Positions 16,503-25,353 of a DNA stretch of 61,403 nucleotides are shown piece after piece. Each line of letters begins with the position of its first letter. Positions within the stretch are counted from its first letter, which is position 1. Origin of the DNA: Spirochaetota bacterium (GTDB lineage Bacteria; Spirochaetota; Spirochaetia; Treponematales; UBA12059); contig JADFDI010000014.1 of NCBI GenBank assembly GCA_018262985.1, positions 1 through 61,403 of the forward strand. Direction: 5' to 3'. The notes under the pieces were generated by a model that saw only the letters and a program-made list of their open reading frames with translations, did not search any database and had not been told where the DNA came from. The translations under genes and the position numbers were made by a program.

Positions 16503-17153
16503 ATGGGACGGGGGGAGTTGGAGGAGCGGATCAGGGGGCTCGAGGCGGAGCTTCGGGCGGTCGAGGGGACGCGCACCGAGGTGTACGCGCGCATCGTGGG
16601 CTACTACCGCTCGGTGCGGAACTGGAACGCGGGCAAGCGGGAGGAATTCTCGCGGAGGCGGCCCTGGTCCGTCGGGAAGGAAGCGCCCGGCGTCCGGAGG
16701 GTCGACGCCGGCGATTTCGAGGCCGCCGCGGACGCTGCCGCGGAGCCCGGCGCGACGTACGCGGCGGCGGGCCCCGCCTGCTCGGCGCCGTCGGCCCGGC
16801 CGCGCGGAGCAGGCGGGAAACCGCTCCGCGCCGCGCCCGCGCTCAAGGACCTGGTCGGTCCCTCGTCCCGGCGCGAAGCGCCGGTCCCGCGCGGCGAAGG
16901 CGAGGTGGCGGAATACACGGTCTACGTGCGCGCGTCCTGCCCGGGCTGCCCGCCCGTGAAGGCCTTCCTCGCCGCCTCGGGCCTGCCGGGGCGCATGGTC
17001 GACGTCGACGCCGACGAGGGGCTCCGCGAGGCGCTGGCCGCGGGCGTCATGTCGACCCCGACCGCCATACTCGCGGACGGCGAGGGGCGGGAGCTTGCCC
17101 GCGCGCGCTCGGTGCAGGAGCTCCGCTCGACCCTGATGCCCGTGCTGGCCTGA
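16503..17153 (+). CDS. Detached NrdD glycyl-radical domain fused to a glutaredoxin-like domain
   Basis: This 216-residue protein has three parts. Residues 3-24 form a charged, leucine-spaced helix. Residues 26-54 match the NrdD glycyl-radical tail: TEVYARIVGYYRSV, then NWNAGKREEF, with G33 as the radical glycine. After an Ala/Pro linker (about 60-135), residues 137-216 form a glutaredoxin/thioredoxin-like fold with redox pair C146-P-G-C149 and a cis-proline segment STPT at 184-187. I infer that it pairs with NrdD through the facing helices, carries the glycyl radical installed by NrdG, and supplies electrons through its own redoxin. It lies 61 bases after nrdD and 41 before nrdG. Confidence 0.85.
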   Translation: MGRGELEERIRGLEAELRAVEGTRTEVYARIVGYYRSVRNWNAGKREEFSRRRPWSVGKEAPGVRRVDAGDFEAAADAAAEPGATYAAAGPACSAPSARPRGAGGKPLRAAPALKDLVGPSSRREAPVPRGEGEVAEYTVYVRASCPGCPPVKAFLAASGLPGRMVDVDADEGLREALAAGVMSTPTAILADGEGRELARARSVQELRSTLMPVLA

Positions 17154-17194
17154 CGGGGCGGCGAGGTGGGCGCGGCCGGCGCCGGGGCGCGAGC

Positions 17195-17887
17195 GTGATC
17201 TCGCGGCTCGGCCTCCAGCGGAGCAGCCTGACGGACTTCCCGGGCGTCCTCGCCTGCGTCCTCTTCACGGTCGGCTGCGACTTCCGCTGCCCCTGGTGCC
17301 ACAACCCCGAGCTGGTGGAGCCCGGGGCCGGCGACCCGGGCCTCGTCCCCGTCGGCGAGGCGCTCGGCTTCCTCGACGAACGGAAGCGCGTCCTCTCCGG
17401 GGCGGTGCTCTCGGGCGGGGAGCCCTGCCTGCACCCCGACCTGCCGCGCCTCGCGGACGCGGTCCGGAGGCGCGGCCTCAAGGTCAAGCTCGACACGAAC
17501 GGCTCATTCCCAGACGCGCTCGCGGAAGTCCGGGCCGACTACGTGGCCATCGACGTGAAGGCCCGCGCCGCCGACTACCCGCGCCTCGCGCCCCTCGTGC
17601 CGGACGCGGCGGCGCGGGTGGCCCGCTCGCTGGCCTGGCTCCGGTCCTCCGGCGCGCCCTTCGAGGTCCGGGTCACGGCGGCGCCCGGTTTCGTGGATCC
17701 GGACACGGCCGCGTCCTTGGCCGACTTCCTCGAGGCGGGCGACGAGGTGGTCCTGCAGCGCTTCCGCCCGCTCCGCACCCTGGACCCCGCGTGGCGCTCG
17801 GTGGAGCCCCACGGCGACGCGGCCCTGGCGGAGATCCTCGCGGCGCTCAAGGCGCGCTCGCCGAAGGCCCGGCACCGGGGCGGCTGA
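17195..17887 (+). CDS. nrdG: Anaerobic ribonucleotide reductase activating enzyme (radical SAM)
   Basis: NrdG uses an iron-sulfur cluster and S-adenosylmethionine to create the glycyl radical on the reductase. The 230-residue chain has the radical-SAM motif CDFRCPWC with C28, C32 and C35, preceded by SLTDFPG, which is typical of this activase subgroup. The SAM-binding SGGEPCLHPDL segment follows. The start is GTG at 17195. In this operon its target glycine is expected to be G33 of the preceding small protein, not NrdD itself. Confidence 0.93.
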   Translation: MISRLGLQRSSLTDFPGVLACVLFTVGCDFRCPWCHNPELVEPGAGDPGLVPVGEALGFLDERKRVLSGAVLSGGEPCLHPDLPRLADAVRRRGLKVKLDTNGSFPDALAEVRADYVAIDVKARAADYPRLAPLVPDAAARVARSLAWLRSSGAPFEVRVTAAPGFVDPDTAASLADFLEAGDEVVLQRFRPLRTLDPAWRSVEPHGDAALAEILAALKARSPKARHRGG

Positions 17888-18096
17888 GCGCCCGAGGGCC
17901 GGGACGGCCGAGCGCCGGGGCGCGGGGGATGAGCCGCGGCGCGCCGGGGCGGGACCCGCCGCCCGAAGCGGAGAACGCGACCCGCCGCCTCGGGGCGGGC
18001 GAAGCGGGCCTTAAGGCCCCGGCGCCTGTTTCCCCCGTTTTTCCGGAACCTATGCTCCGCTTGCCGCTTCCGGCGCCCGGGGCTACCATGGCGTCC

Positions 18097-21000
18097 ATGA
18101 GCGACGATCCGCTTTCCGGCCTCCATCCGCTCGCGGCCGCCTGGTTCCGGGATCGGCACGGGACGCCCACCGCGGTGCAGGCCGGGGTCTGGCCCCTGCT
18201 GGCCGCCGGACGGGACGCGCTCGCGGTGGCGCCGACCGGCTCGGGAAAGACCCTCGCGGCCTTCCTGGACGGCATCTCGCGCCTGGCCTCGGGCGAGTAT
18301 CCCGCCGACCGGCTGTCGATCCTGTACCTGTCGCCGCTCAAGGCCCTGGCCGAGGACGTGCGCGTCAACCTGCTGGAGCCCCTGGGCGGCGTCCGCTCGC
18401 GCTTCGACGCGGCGGGGCTCGCGTTTCCGCCGCTCCGCGCCTCGGTGCGAACGGGCGACACGGCGGCCTCCGACCGGCGCCGCGACTTCTCGAAACCGCC
18501 CTCCATCCTCGCGACGACCCCCGAGAGCCTCTCCATCCTGCTCAACTCCGTTTCGGGGACCAAATTGCTCGCGGAGGTCCGGCTCGTCATCGTGGACGAG
18601 GTGCACGCCCTGGTCGGCACGAAGCGCGGCGCCTTCCTGGCCGCGGCGCTCGGGCGGCTCGCGTCGCTGGCGGGGGAATTCCGACGGGTGGCGCTCTCGG
18701 CGACCGTGAGCCCCGTCGAGGAGGCCGTTCGCTTCGCGGCGGGCTTCCGGCTGGCGCGGCAGCCCGACGGAACGGCCGCGTACGAGGAGAGGCGCATGGA
18801 AGTGGTCGCACCGCCCTCGGAAAAACGGATCGAGTTCGCGGTGGACTGGCCGGAGAGCCCCGTGCGCGTATCCTTGCCGGGCGCGGCGGGCGGGGGCGCG
18901 GCGGACGGCGCCGACCGCTCGGCGGGGGGCACCCGGCTCGCGGCGGTCGCGGACGAGGTGATAGCGCGGACGAAGCGGAACCGCTCGACCCTGGTCTTCG
19001 TCGACTCGAGGCGGCGGGCGGAGTCGCTCGCGCGCATGGTCAACGACCGCGGGGGCGAGGGTCTCGCGTGGGCGCACCACGGCTCGCTCGCCAAGGAGGC
19101 GCGCCGGGCGGTGGAGCGGCGCCTCAAGGAAGGCCGGCTCGCCTGCGTGGTGGCCACGGCGAGCCTCGAGCTCGGCATCGACATCGGCTCGGTGGACGAG
19201 GTGGTGCTCGCGGGGACCCCGCCCGGAGCGGCGCAGACCCTCCAGCGCGTCGGGCGCTCGGGCCACGCCGTGGGCGCGGCGAGCCGGGGCCTGCTCTTGC
19301 CTCTGCACCCGATGGACCTGCTCAGGGCGGCGGCGCTGAGCGCGCTCGTCGCCCGGCGGGCCGTGGAGGCGGTCAGCGCGCTCGAGAACCCGCTCGACAT
19401 CCTGGCCCAGGTCCTGCTCGGCCTCTGCCTGCGGGAGGAGCGGAAGCTGGACGCGCTCTACGACGAGGTCCGTACGATGAGCCCCTTCGCGCGCCTTCCG
19501 CGCGCCGACTTCGACGCGGTGGTCGACATGCTCTCCGGGAAGTACGCGGGCGCGCGCTACGGCGAGCTCAAGGCCCGGCTCCTCGTCGACCCGGTTTCGC
19601 GGAGCGCGCGCGCGAAGGAGGGCACCGCCACCCTGCTCTTCGCCTCGGGCGGGGCCATCGCCGACCGGGGCGCCTACGTCCTCAGGGAGGCGGACGGCGG
19701 GGCGCGGCTCGGGGAGCTGGACGAGGAGTACGTCTGGGAGCGCCGCGTCGGCGACACCCTGAGCTTCGGTTCGCGGTCCTGGCGCATCGTCGCCATCGGG
19801 CACGAGGCGGTCGAGGTGCGCCCGCTCGAGCGGGCAGCGGATTTCGCGCCCTTCTGGAAGGCCGACGCGCGCTTCCGCTCGCCGCTCCTGGCCGAAGCGA
19901 CCCTGGACTTCCTCGAGGCCTGGGGTAGCCGCGCGGGAACGCCGGAGTTCGACGCGGAGCTGGCGCGGCGGGGCTTCAGCGAGCGCGCGGCGCGGGTGCT
20001 CGGGGGCTTCCTCAAGGCGCAGGCTGCCGCCCTGCCGCTGCCGGGCCCGGTGCTCGCGCCCTTCGAGCTCTTCGACGACCCTTCCGGACGCGCCGAGACG
20101 CGGAGCGTCGTCATCCACCACTGCCGCGGCGGGGCCTTTTCGGAGACCCTGGCCATGGCGCTCGGCGCGGAGCTCGAGGAGAGGCTCGGGATACGCGTCT
20201 CGCCGGTCGCCGACGAGGACGCCCTCCTCGCGGCGCTGCCGCGGGAGGAGGGCGGCCCGGAGCCGGCGGGGACGGTCCTGGAGGCCCTGCGGGCGCTCGG
20301 AAGGCCGGGCGCCTTCGAACGGGCGCTCGCGCGCAGGCTGGAAGGCTCGCCCCTCTTCGGCGCCGCCTTCCGCGAGGACTCCGAGCGCGCCCTGCTGCTG
20401 CCGCGCCCGGGTTTCGGCAAGCGGCGGCCGCTCTGGGTGGCGCGGCTCAGGGCCAAGCGCCTGTTCGACGCGGTGTCGGCCTTCCCGGACTTCCCCATGG
20501 CCGCCCAGGCCCGGCGCGACTGCCTCGAGCTGTCGCTCGACGTGGAGGGCGCCAGGGATTTCGCCGTCGACGTCGCGGAGGGACGGATCGCGACGCCCTT
20601 CGCGCGGACCCGGTGGCCGAGCCCCTTCGCCCGCGAGGCGGGCTGGCGCGAGACGAACCGCCTGCTCTACCAGGACGACGGCATGGATCCGCGGCGAACG
20701 GGCGCGGGGGCCGCGCAGGCGGCCATCGAGGAGGCCGTCGCGGGATCGGGCCGAAGGCCGGCCCTAGAGCCGGAGCTCGTCGCCCGCTTCCGCGCGCGCG
20801 CCCGGCGCGAGAGCGCGGAGCTCGCGCCTTCGGACCCGCTCGAACTCGCGGATTGGCTCGCCGAGCGCGTCGCGATGCCCCTCGACGAGTGGGAGCGCCT
20901 GCTGGCGGTTCTCGACCCGGCGGTCGCCTCCGCCTTCGGCGCGGAGGAACGCTACGTCGCCCGTGTCGTGAGGAAGCGCTTCTCCGGCGCCTCCGTCGAT

Positions 21001-22656
21001 GCGCTGGTCGCGGCGGAGCGGCTCGAAGCCCTCGAGGCGGCGCTCGCGCCGGGCGGCGATCCTGAGCCTCTCCTGGCCGAGTGGCTGCGCGCGGGAGGGC
21101 CCGAGGCGCTCGACCGCGTCGGCGCCGTGTTCGGGCTCGACGCGGGGCGCCTCGAGGTGCTCGCGGATCGCTTCGTCGCCGGAGGCGCCTTCGTCCGCGT
21201 CGCGCTGCCCCGCGCCGCCTTCGGCGGGGAGGCGGCGGGGGGCCGGACGGCGGCGGGCGCCGGGACGGGGTTCGAAGGCGGGCCGGGCGGCGGCGAAGCG
21301 GGCGCGACCCTCGACTGCCTCGCGTACGCGGAGCACTACGGCATCCTGCTCAGGCTGAAGCGAAAGGCCGCGCGGCCGGCCTTCTCGGGCCGACCGCTCT
21401 CCTGGCTGCCGGCCTTCGTCGCGGAGCTGCAGGGCGTGGCGCCGTGCGGCGCCGGGCGGTCCGGCGCGAAGGGGCCGCCTCCGGACGCCGTCGAGGAGCT
21501 CCTCGCCGCGCTCGCGCCGCTTTCGGGCCTGCCGCTTCCGGCCGCGGAGTGGGAGGCTTCGGTGCTGCCGTCCCGGCTTCCCGATTATCGGCCCGGCGCG
21601 CTCGACGCCGCCATCGCGGCGGGACGACTCGCCTGGTACGGAGCGGGAAAAGGTTTCGTCGCTTTCGTCGAGCCCGAGCTGCTCGAAGCCTGCGTCGAGC
21701 AGGACGGCTCGCCGCGCCTCGCCAGCGGCCTGCCGCGCAGGCTCGCGGAGCTGGCCGCCGCGAGCGGCCTGGAACGCGCGGACCTGCTCGAAGCCCTTTG
21801 GGACGAAGCCTGGCGCGGACTCGCGTCGACGGATTCCTTCGCGGCCGTGCGGAAGGGCGTCGCGTCCGGCTGGGCTCCCGAGGCCGCGCGCGGCGGGGAC
21901 GGGCGGGCGTCGCCCGGGGCGCCGGAAGCGGGCAATCCCATCGGCCGCGCCCGCCGTCTGCCGGCCGCGCTCCGCCGCGGACCCGGCGCCCGCGGCGACG
22001 AAGGCGCCTGGTTTTCGCTAGTCCCCGAGGACGCGGCGGACCCCGAACCCGACACCCTCGACGAGGCGGAGCTCGACGCCGAGCGCGTCCGGATCGTGGC
22101 GGCGCGCCGGGGCCTCCTCTGCCGCGAGACCTTCGAACGCGAGGCGCCCCGCTTCGGCTGGGCGCGGCTCTCGCGGGCCCTGCGCCGGCTCGAGCTATCG
22201 GGCGAGCTGGTCGCCGGGCGCTTCTTCGAGGGAGGCGCGGGACCCCAGTTCATGCGGACGGCCGACTTCGAGCGGCTCCGTTCCTGGGAACCGGGATCCG
22301 CCGCGTTCGCGCTCGACGCGCGCGACCCGGCGAGCCCGGCGTCCAGCTCCTTCGAGGGCTTGTGGCCGGAGCTGCCGCCGCGCGTGGCGGGGGCGACGTT
22401 CGCGTTCCGGGGCGAAAGGCTCCTCTGGGCGGCGCGGCGCGGCGGCCGCGAGCTCTCGCTCTTCGTCCCCGTCGACGCGCCGGGCCTCTCCGAGTCGCTC
22501 GAAGCCCTGGCCCGCCCCCGGCGCCGCGCCGTGTCCCCCGAGCGCTCGGTGGTCGTGGAGAGCGTCGACGGCGCGCCGGCCGCCTCGAGCCCGGCCGCGG
22601 AACTGCTCGTCGCCCTCGGCTTCGAGCCGGACCGAGGCGCCCTCAGGCTCTGGTAG
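18097..22656 (+). CDS. lhr: Lhr-type large helicase-related protein
   Basis: This is a long superfamily-2 DNA helicase of about 1519 residues, close to the length of E. coli Lhr, thought to unwind DNA during repair. Walker A is APTGSGKT at 45-52, motif II is DEVH at 167-170, and motif VI is QRVGRSGH. An Lhr-core winged-helix region follows, and the carboxy half lacks sharp motifs, as in long-form Lhr. A Gly/Ala/Asp-rich insert near residue 266 is probably a loop. The frame is open far upstream, where it only shadows nrdG. ATG 18097 is preferred, and ATG 18088 is nearly as good. It converges on the EF-G-like gene. Confidence 0.9.
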   Translation: MSDDPLSGLHPLAAAWFRDRHGTPTAVQAGVWPLLAAGRDALAVAPTGSGKTLAAFLDGISRLASGEYPADRLSILYLSPLKALAEDVRVNLLEPLGGVRSRFDAAGLAFPPLRASVRTGDTAASDRRRDFSKPPSILATTPESLSILLNSVSGTKLLAEVRLVIVDEVHALVGTKRGAFLAAALGRLASLAGEFRRVALSATVSPVEEAVRFAAGFRLARQPDGTAAYEERRMEVVAPPSEKRIEFAVDWPESPVRVSLPGAAGGGAADGADRSAGGTRLAAVADEVIARTKRNRSTLVFVDSRRRAESLARMVNDRGGEGLAWAHHGSLAKEARRAVERRLKEGRLACVVATASLELGIDIGSVDEVVLAGTPPGAAQTLQRVGRSGHAVGAASRGLLLPLHPMDLLRAAALSALVARRAVEAVSALENPLDILAQVLLGLCLREERKLDALYDEVRTMSPFARLPRADFDAVVDMLSGKYAGARYGELKARLLVDPVSRSARAKEGTATLLFASGGAIADRGAYVLREADGGARLGELDEEYVWERRVGDTLSFGSRSWRIVAIGHEAVEVRPLERAADFAPFWKADARFRSPLLAEATLDFLEAWGSRAGTPEFDAELARRGFSERAARVLGGFLKAQAAALPLPGPVLAPFELFDDPSGRAETRSVVIHHCRGGAFSETLAMALGAELEERLGIRVSPVADEDALLAALPREEGGPEPAGTVLEALRALGRPGAFERALARRLEGSPLFGAAFREDSERALLLPRPGFGKRRPLWVARLRAKRLFDAVSAFPDFPMAAQARRDCLELSLDVEGARDFAVDVAEGRIATPFARTRWPSPFAREAGWRETNRLLYQDDGMDPRRTGAGAAQAAIEEAVAGSGRRPALEPELVARFRARARRESAELAPSDPLELADWLAERVAMPLDEWERLLAVLDPAVASAFGAEERYVARVVRKRFSGASVDALVAAERLEALEAALAPGGDPEPLLAEWLRAGGPEALDRVGAVFGLDAGRLEVLADRFVAGGAFVRVALPRAAFGGEAAGGRTAAGAGTGFEGGPGGGEAGATLDCLAYAEHYGILLRLKRKAARPAFSGRPLSWLPAFVAELQGVAPCGAGRSGAKGPPPDAVEELLAALAPLSGLPLPAAEWEASVLPSRLPDYRPGALDAAIAAGRLAWYGAGKGFVAFVEPELLEACVEQDGSPRLASGLPRRLAELAAASGLERADLLEALWDEAWRGLASTDSFAAVRKGVASGWAPEAARGGDGRASPGAPEAGNPIGRARRLPAALRRGPGARGDEGAWFSLVPEDAADPEPDTLDEAELDAERVRIVAARRGLLCRETFEREAPRFGWARLSRALRRLELSGELVAGRFFEGGAGPQFMRTADFERLRSWEPGSAAFALDARDPASPASSSFEGLWPELPPRVAGATFAFRGERLLWAARRGGRELSLFVPVDAPGLSESLEALARPRRRAVSPERSVVVESVDGAPAASSPAAELLVALGFEPDRGALRLW

Positions 22657-22675
22657 GGCGCCTTCCCGAGGAACG

Positions 22676-22713
22676 AAAAAGCCCCTCCCGCGGAATCGCG
22701 CCGCGGAAGGGGC
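22676..22713 (-). terminator. Rho-independent terminator of the EF-G-like gene
   Basis: Minus strand: a stem of about 13 bp pairing GCCCCT and CCGCGG arms (22681-22713, one mismatch, 7-base loop), then TTTTT. It lies between convergent lhr and the EF-G-like gene and may serve both directions weakly. Confidence 0.88.
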
Positions 22714-22740
22714 CTGCCTCCTCGAAAGGAAGGGAGGGAC

Positions 22741-24837
22741 TTACTCCTCTTCCTCCGTCGTCGTCCTGAACGCCGCCGCCGCCTTGATCACGTCCTCGGC
22801 GATCTTGCCGCTTATCGGGGCGTAGTGGTCGAATTCCACCTCGAAGCCGCCCGTGCCGCTCGTCATGGCCCGGAGGTCGATCGAGTAGCGCAGGAGCTCC
22901 GCCTGCGGCACCTGGGCGTCGATCTCGACGATGCCGCCGCCGATGGGCTGCTGGCCGGAGATGCGGCCGCGCCGGCCGGAGAGGTCGGACATGACGTCGC
23001 CCAGGTACTTCTCCTCGACGAAGACCGAAAGGTTCATGATCGGCTCGAGCAGGGTGGCGCCCGCCTCGCGCATGGCCTCGCGGAAGGCCATGCGGCTCGC
23101 GATCTTGAAGGCCATTTCCGAGGAGTCGACCGGGTGCTCCTTGCCGTCCATGAGGCTCGACTTGACGTCGACCACGGGGTAGCCCGCCACGACGCCGGCC
23201 TCCATGGCCTGGTGGATGCCCTTCTCGATGCCGGGGATGAAGCCCTTCGAAACGGCGCCGCCGAACACCTTGTTCTCGAAGCCGTAGCCCGCGCCGCGCT
23301 CTAGCGGGTCGATCTCGAGGACGACGCGCGCGTACTGGCCGTGGCCGCCGGTCTGCTTCTTGTGCGAGTACTCGGCGCGGGCGTGCTTCGCGATGGTCTC
23401 GCGGTAGGCGACGCGCGGCACCCGGGTCTCGACGGCGATCTTCGCCGAGTTCTTGATCTTGTCCAGCACCATGTTGATCTGGAGCTCGCCCATGCCGGAG
23501 ATGACCGTCTCGTGGGTCTCCGCGTTGAAGCGCACGGTGAAGGTCAGGTCCTCCTCGGCCGCCTTGTGCAGCAGCTCGCCGAGCTTGTCCTCTTCCTTCT
23601 TGTTGACCGCGGAGATGGCCAGCGCGTGCACCGGCTGCGGCAGGCGCAGGTACTTGAAGGGAAGCGGCTCGGCCTCGAGCGAGAGGGTGTCGTTGGTGTG
23701 GAGGGCGGCGACCTTGGTGGTCATGCCGATGTCGCCGGCGCAGAGCTCCTGGACTTCCTCGAGCTTCTTGCCCGTGGCGGTGAAGAGCTTGCCGACCTTC
23801 TCCTTCTTGTTCTCGCGGACGTCGAGCAGCTCCATGTCGGCCTTCAGCGTGCCGCCGAAGATCTTGAGCCAGGAGATGCGGCCGGAGAACTGGTCGATCT
23901 GCGTCTTGATGACGAGCGCGGTCGGCTGTCCCGAGGCGTCGTAGGGGTGCTTGCGCTCGGTGCCGTCGGCCAGGACCACGACCTCGGGAACGGACCAGGA
24001 CGGATCGGGCGCGATCTCGGCGACGAAGTCGAGCAGGGCGGCGACGCCCGAGCCCTTCAGGGCGGAGCCGGAGAAGATCGGGACGATGCGGTTCGCGGCG
24101 AAGGCTTCGCGGAGGCCCTTCACGGTCTCCTCCGGGCCGAGCTCGCCCCGCTCGAGGTACTTCTCCATGAGCTCGTCGTCGCCCTCGGCGGCGGCCTCCT
24201 GAAGGCGGGCGCGGGCGGCGGCGAGGGCGTCGGCGTATTCGGCGGGCACCGCGGCCGCGGCTTCCTTCTGGTCGTGCGAGGCGGGAAGGGGCCAGGCCTT
24301 GCCGGCGAGCACGTCGATGACGCCCTTGTAGTCCGGGCCTTCGCCCATGGGGATCGTCACCGGCACGGCGTCGATCTTGAATTTCTCCTTGAGGTCGGCG
24401 ACGGTCCCGTCGAGCGAGGCGCGCTCGACGTCCATCTTGTTGGCGAAGACCGCGCGCGGGCGGTTGCGGCCTTCCAGGTTGCGCCAGGTCTTGATCGTCT
24501 CTATCTGCACGCCGACGTGGGCGTCGACCAGGACCAGGGCGGACTCGCAGGCGCGGAGGGCCAGGATCACGTCCCCGACGAAGTCGGAGGAACCGGGGGT
24601 GTCGATGAAATTGAGCTTGCGGCCGGCGCGCTCGACGTGGCCGAGGGCGGCGTGCACGGAGATCCTGCGCTCGACTTCCTCGTCGGAGTAGTCGCTGACG
24701 GTTTTGCCCGACTCGAGGGTCTCGGGTTTGGCGATCGCGCCGCCTGAGAAAAGGAGATGCTCGAACAAGGTTGTCTTGCCGGTTCCCCCGTGGCCCGCGA
24801 TAGCCACGTTCCGGATCAGGTCGGTCGAGAAGGCCAT
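22741..24837 (-). CDS. fusA: Elongation factor G-like GTPase
   Basis: EF-G family GTPases move tRNA and mRNA through the ribosome or split ribosomes after termination. The 698 residues contain G1 AGHGGTGKTT (14-23), G3 DTPGSSDF and G4 NKMD, followed by domains II-V ending in an acidic EEEE tail. Its solitary position, without rpsL, rpsG or tuf, suggests the second EF-G paralogue (FusA2/EF-G-like) seen in many spirochaetes, not the main translocase. ATG 24837 follows AAGGAG; an in-frame extension upstream overlaps the leader and is rejected. It is transcribed from a TTGACA promoter with a long structured leader. Confidence 0.88.
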   Translation of the reverse strand: MAFSTDLIRNVAIAGHGGTGKTTLFEHLLFSGGAIAKPETLESGKTVSDYSDEEVERRISVHAALGHVERAGRKLNFIDTPGSSDFVGDVILALRACESALVLVDAHVGVQIETIKTWRNLEGRNRPRAVFANKMDVERASLDGTVADLKEKFKIDAVPVTIPMGEGPDYKGVIDVLAGKAWPLPASHDQKEAAAAVPAEYADALAAARARLQEAAAEGDDELMEKYLERGELGPEETVKGLREAFAANRIVPIFSGSALKGSGVAALLDFVAEIAPDPSWSVPEVVVLADGTERKHPYDASGQPTALVIKTQIDQFSGRISWLKIFGGTLKADMELLDVRENKKEKVGKLFTATGKKLEEVQELCAGDIGMTTKVAALHTNDTLSLEAEPLPFKYLRLPQPVHALAISAVNKKEEDKLGELLHKAAEEDLTFTVRFNAETHETVISGMGELQINMVLDKIKNSAKIAVETRVPRVAYRETIAKHARAEYSHKKQTGGHGQYARVVLEIDPLERGAGYGFENKVFGGAVSKGFIPGIEKGIHQAMEAGVVAGYPVVDVKSSLMDGKEHPVDSSEMAFKIASRMAFREAMREAGATLLEPIMNLSVFVEEKYLGDVMSDLSGRRGRISGQQPIGGGIVEIDAQVPQAELLRYSIDLRAMTSGTGGFEVEFDHYAPISGKIAEDVIKAAAAFRTTTEEEE

Positions 24838-24945
24838 ATGCGCTCCTTTGCGATGGAAACGAATGGGTCCGTCTTCCGGATTTCGACCCGGCCGGCGGAC
24901 CCGCCCGCGAAGAATTGCGCCTTGCGGAAAGGCGCGGCTGCGCGT

Positions 24946-24980
24946 GGGCGCCGGGAGGCGAGCTCCTCCCCATGGCGCCC
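24946..24980 (-). other. Stem-loop in the EF-G-like gene leader
   Basis: Two stacked stems, GGGCGCC/GGCGCCC (7 bp) and GGGAGG/CCTCCC (6 bp), are separated by a three-base bulge and close a six-base loop. It lies about 110 bases before the start codon, within a leader of about 150 bases. The rest of the gap up to the promoter shows no gene. Confidence 0.45.
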
Positions 24981-24991
24981 GGGCGCCAAAG

Positions 24992-25020
24992 ATGATGGCC
25001 CGCGGCAATGGCGTTGTCAA
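24992..25020 (-). promoter_or_regulatory. Promoter of the EF-G-like gene
   Basis: Minus strand: perfect TTGACA (25015-25020), 17-base spacer, weak CATCAT (24992-24997). It is back to back with the tRNA promoter, whose own TTGACA starts 21 bases away. Confidence 0.55.
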
Positions 25021-25040
25021 GGAAAAAGCCCCGGCCGTCC

Positions 25041-25070
25041 TTGACACGGCGAGCGGCGCCCGGCTACATA
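25041..25070 (+). promoter_or_regulatory. Promoter of the tRNA-Pro/tRNA-Arg operon
   Basis: TTGACA (25041-25046), 18-base spacer, TACATA (25065-25070), about 33 bases before tRNA-Pro. Confidence 0.7.
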
Positions 25071-25102
25071 GACCGTTGACGGCGCGGGACGCCGTCGCGA
25101 CG

Positions 25103-25175
25103 CGGGACGTAGCCTAGAGGCCAAGGCGTCAGCTTTGGGAGCTGAAGATCGCGGGTTCGACTCCCGCCGTCCCGA
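25103..25175 (+). tRNA. tRNA-Pro (anticodon UGG)
   Basis: The acceptor CGGGACG pairs with CGTCCCG, the anticodon stem TCAGC/GCTGA encloses loop TTTGGGA (anticodon TGG), and the T-arm carries GGTTCGACTCC. The discriminator is A and no CCA is encoded. It is the first gene of a two-tRNA unit. Confidence 0.95.
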
Positions 25176-25192
25176 GACAATCCATGGATGCC

Positions 25193-25266
25193 GGGATCAT
25201 AGCTCAACTGGATAGAGCAACGGCCTTCTAAGCCGTAGGTCGGGCGTTCGAGTCGCCCTGGTCCCA
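25193..25266 (+). tRNA. tRNA-Arg (anticodon UCU)
   Basis: The acceptor GGGATCA pairs with TGGTCCC (one G-T pair), the D-stem is GCTC/GAGC, and the anticodon stem ACGGC/GCCGT encloses loop CTTCTAA (anticodon TCT). The discriminator is A without encoded CCA. It lies 17 bases after tRNA-Pro. Confidence 0.95.
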
Positions 25267-25275
25267 TGAATGGCG

Positions 25276-25310
25276 AAAGGCCGGAGCCCCTCGGGGTTCC
25301 GGCCTTTTTT
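25276..25310 (+). terminator. Rho-independent terminator of the tRNA operon
   Basis: A 15-bp stem (25276-25290 with 25293-25307, one G-T pair) with a very short TC loop runs into TTTTTT, 9 bases after tRNA-Arg. Confidence 0.93.
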
Positions 25311-25353
25311 CGCGTACGGCGCCGAGGAGCGGAGCGCTCCCGCGCGTACGCCC

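Noticed and set aside
16439-16503. nrdD break explained as a single frameshift
   Set aside because: Joining the two frames would need removal of a TAG and a TGA as well as a frame change, and the second gene has its own ribosome site and extra domain.
17296-18096. Upstream extension of the Lhr open frame to about 1786 codons
   Set aside because: The extra part lies in another frame over nrdG and has low-complexity composition; Lhr homology begins near 18097.
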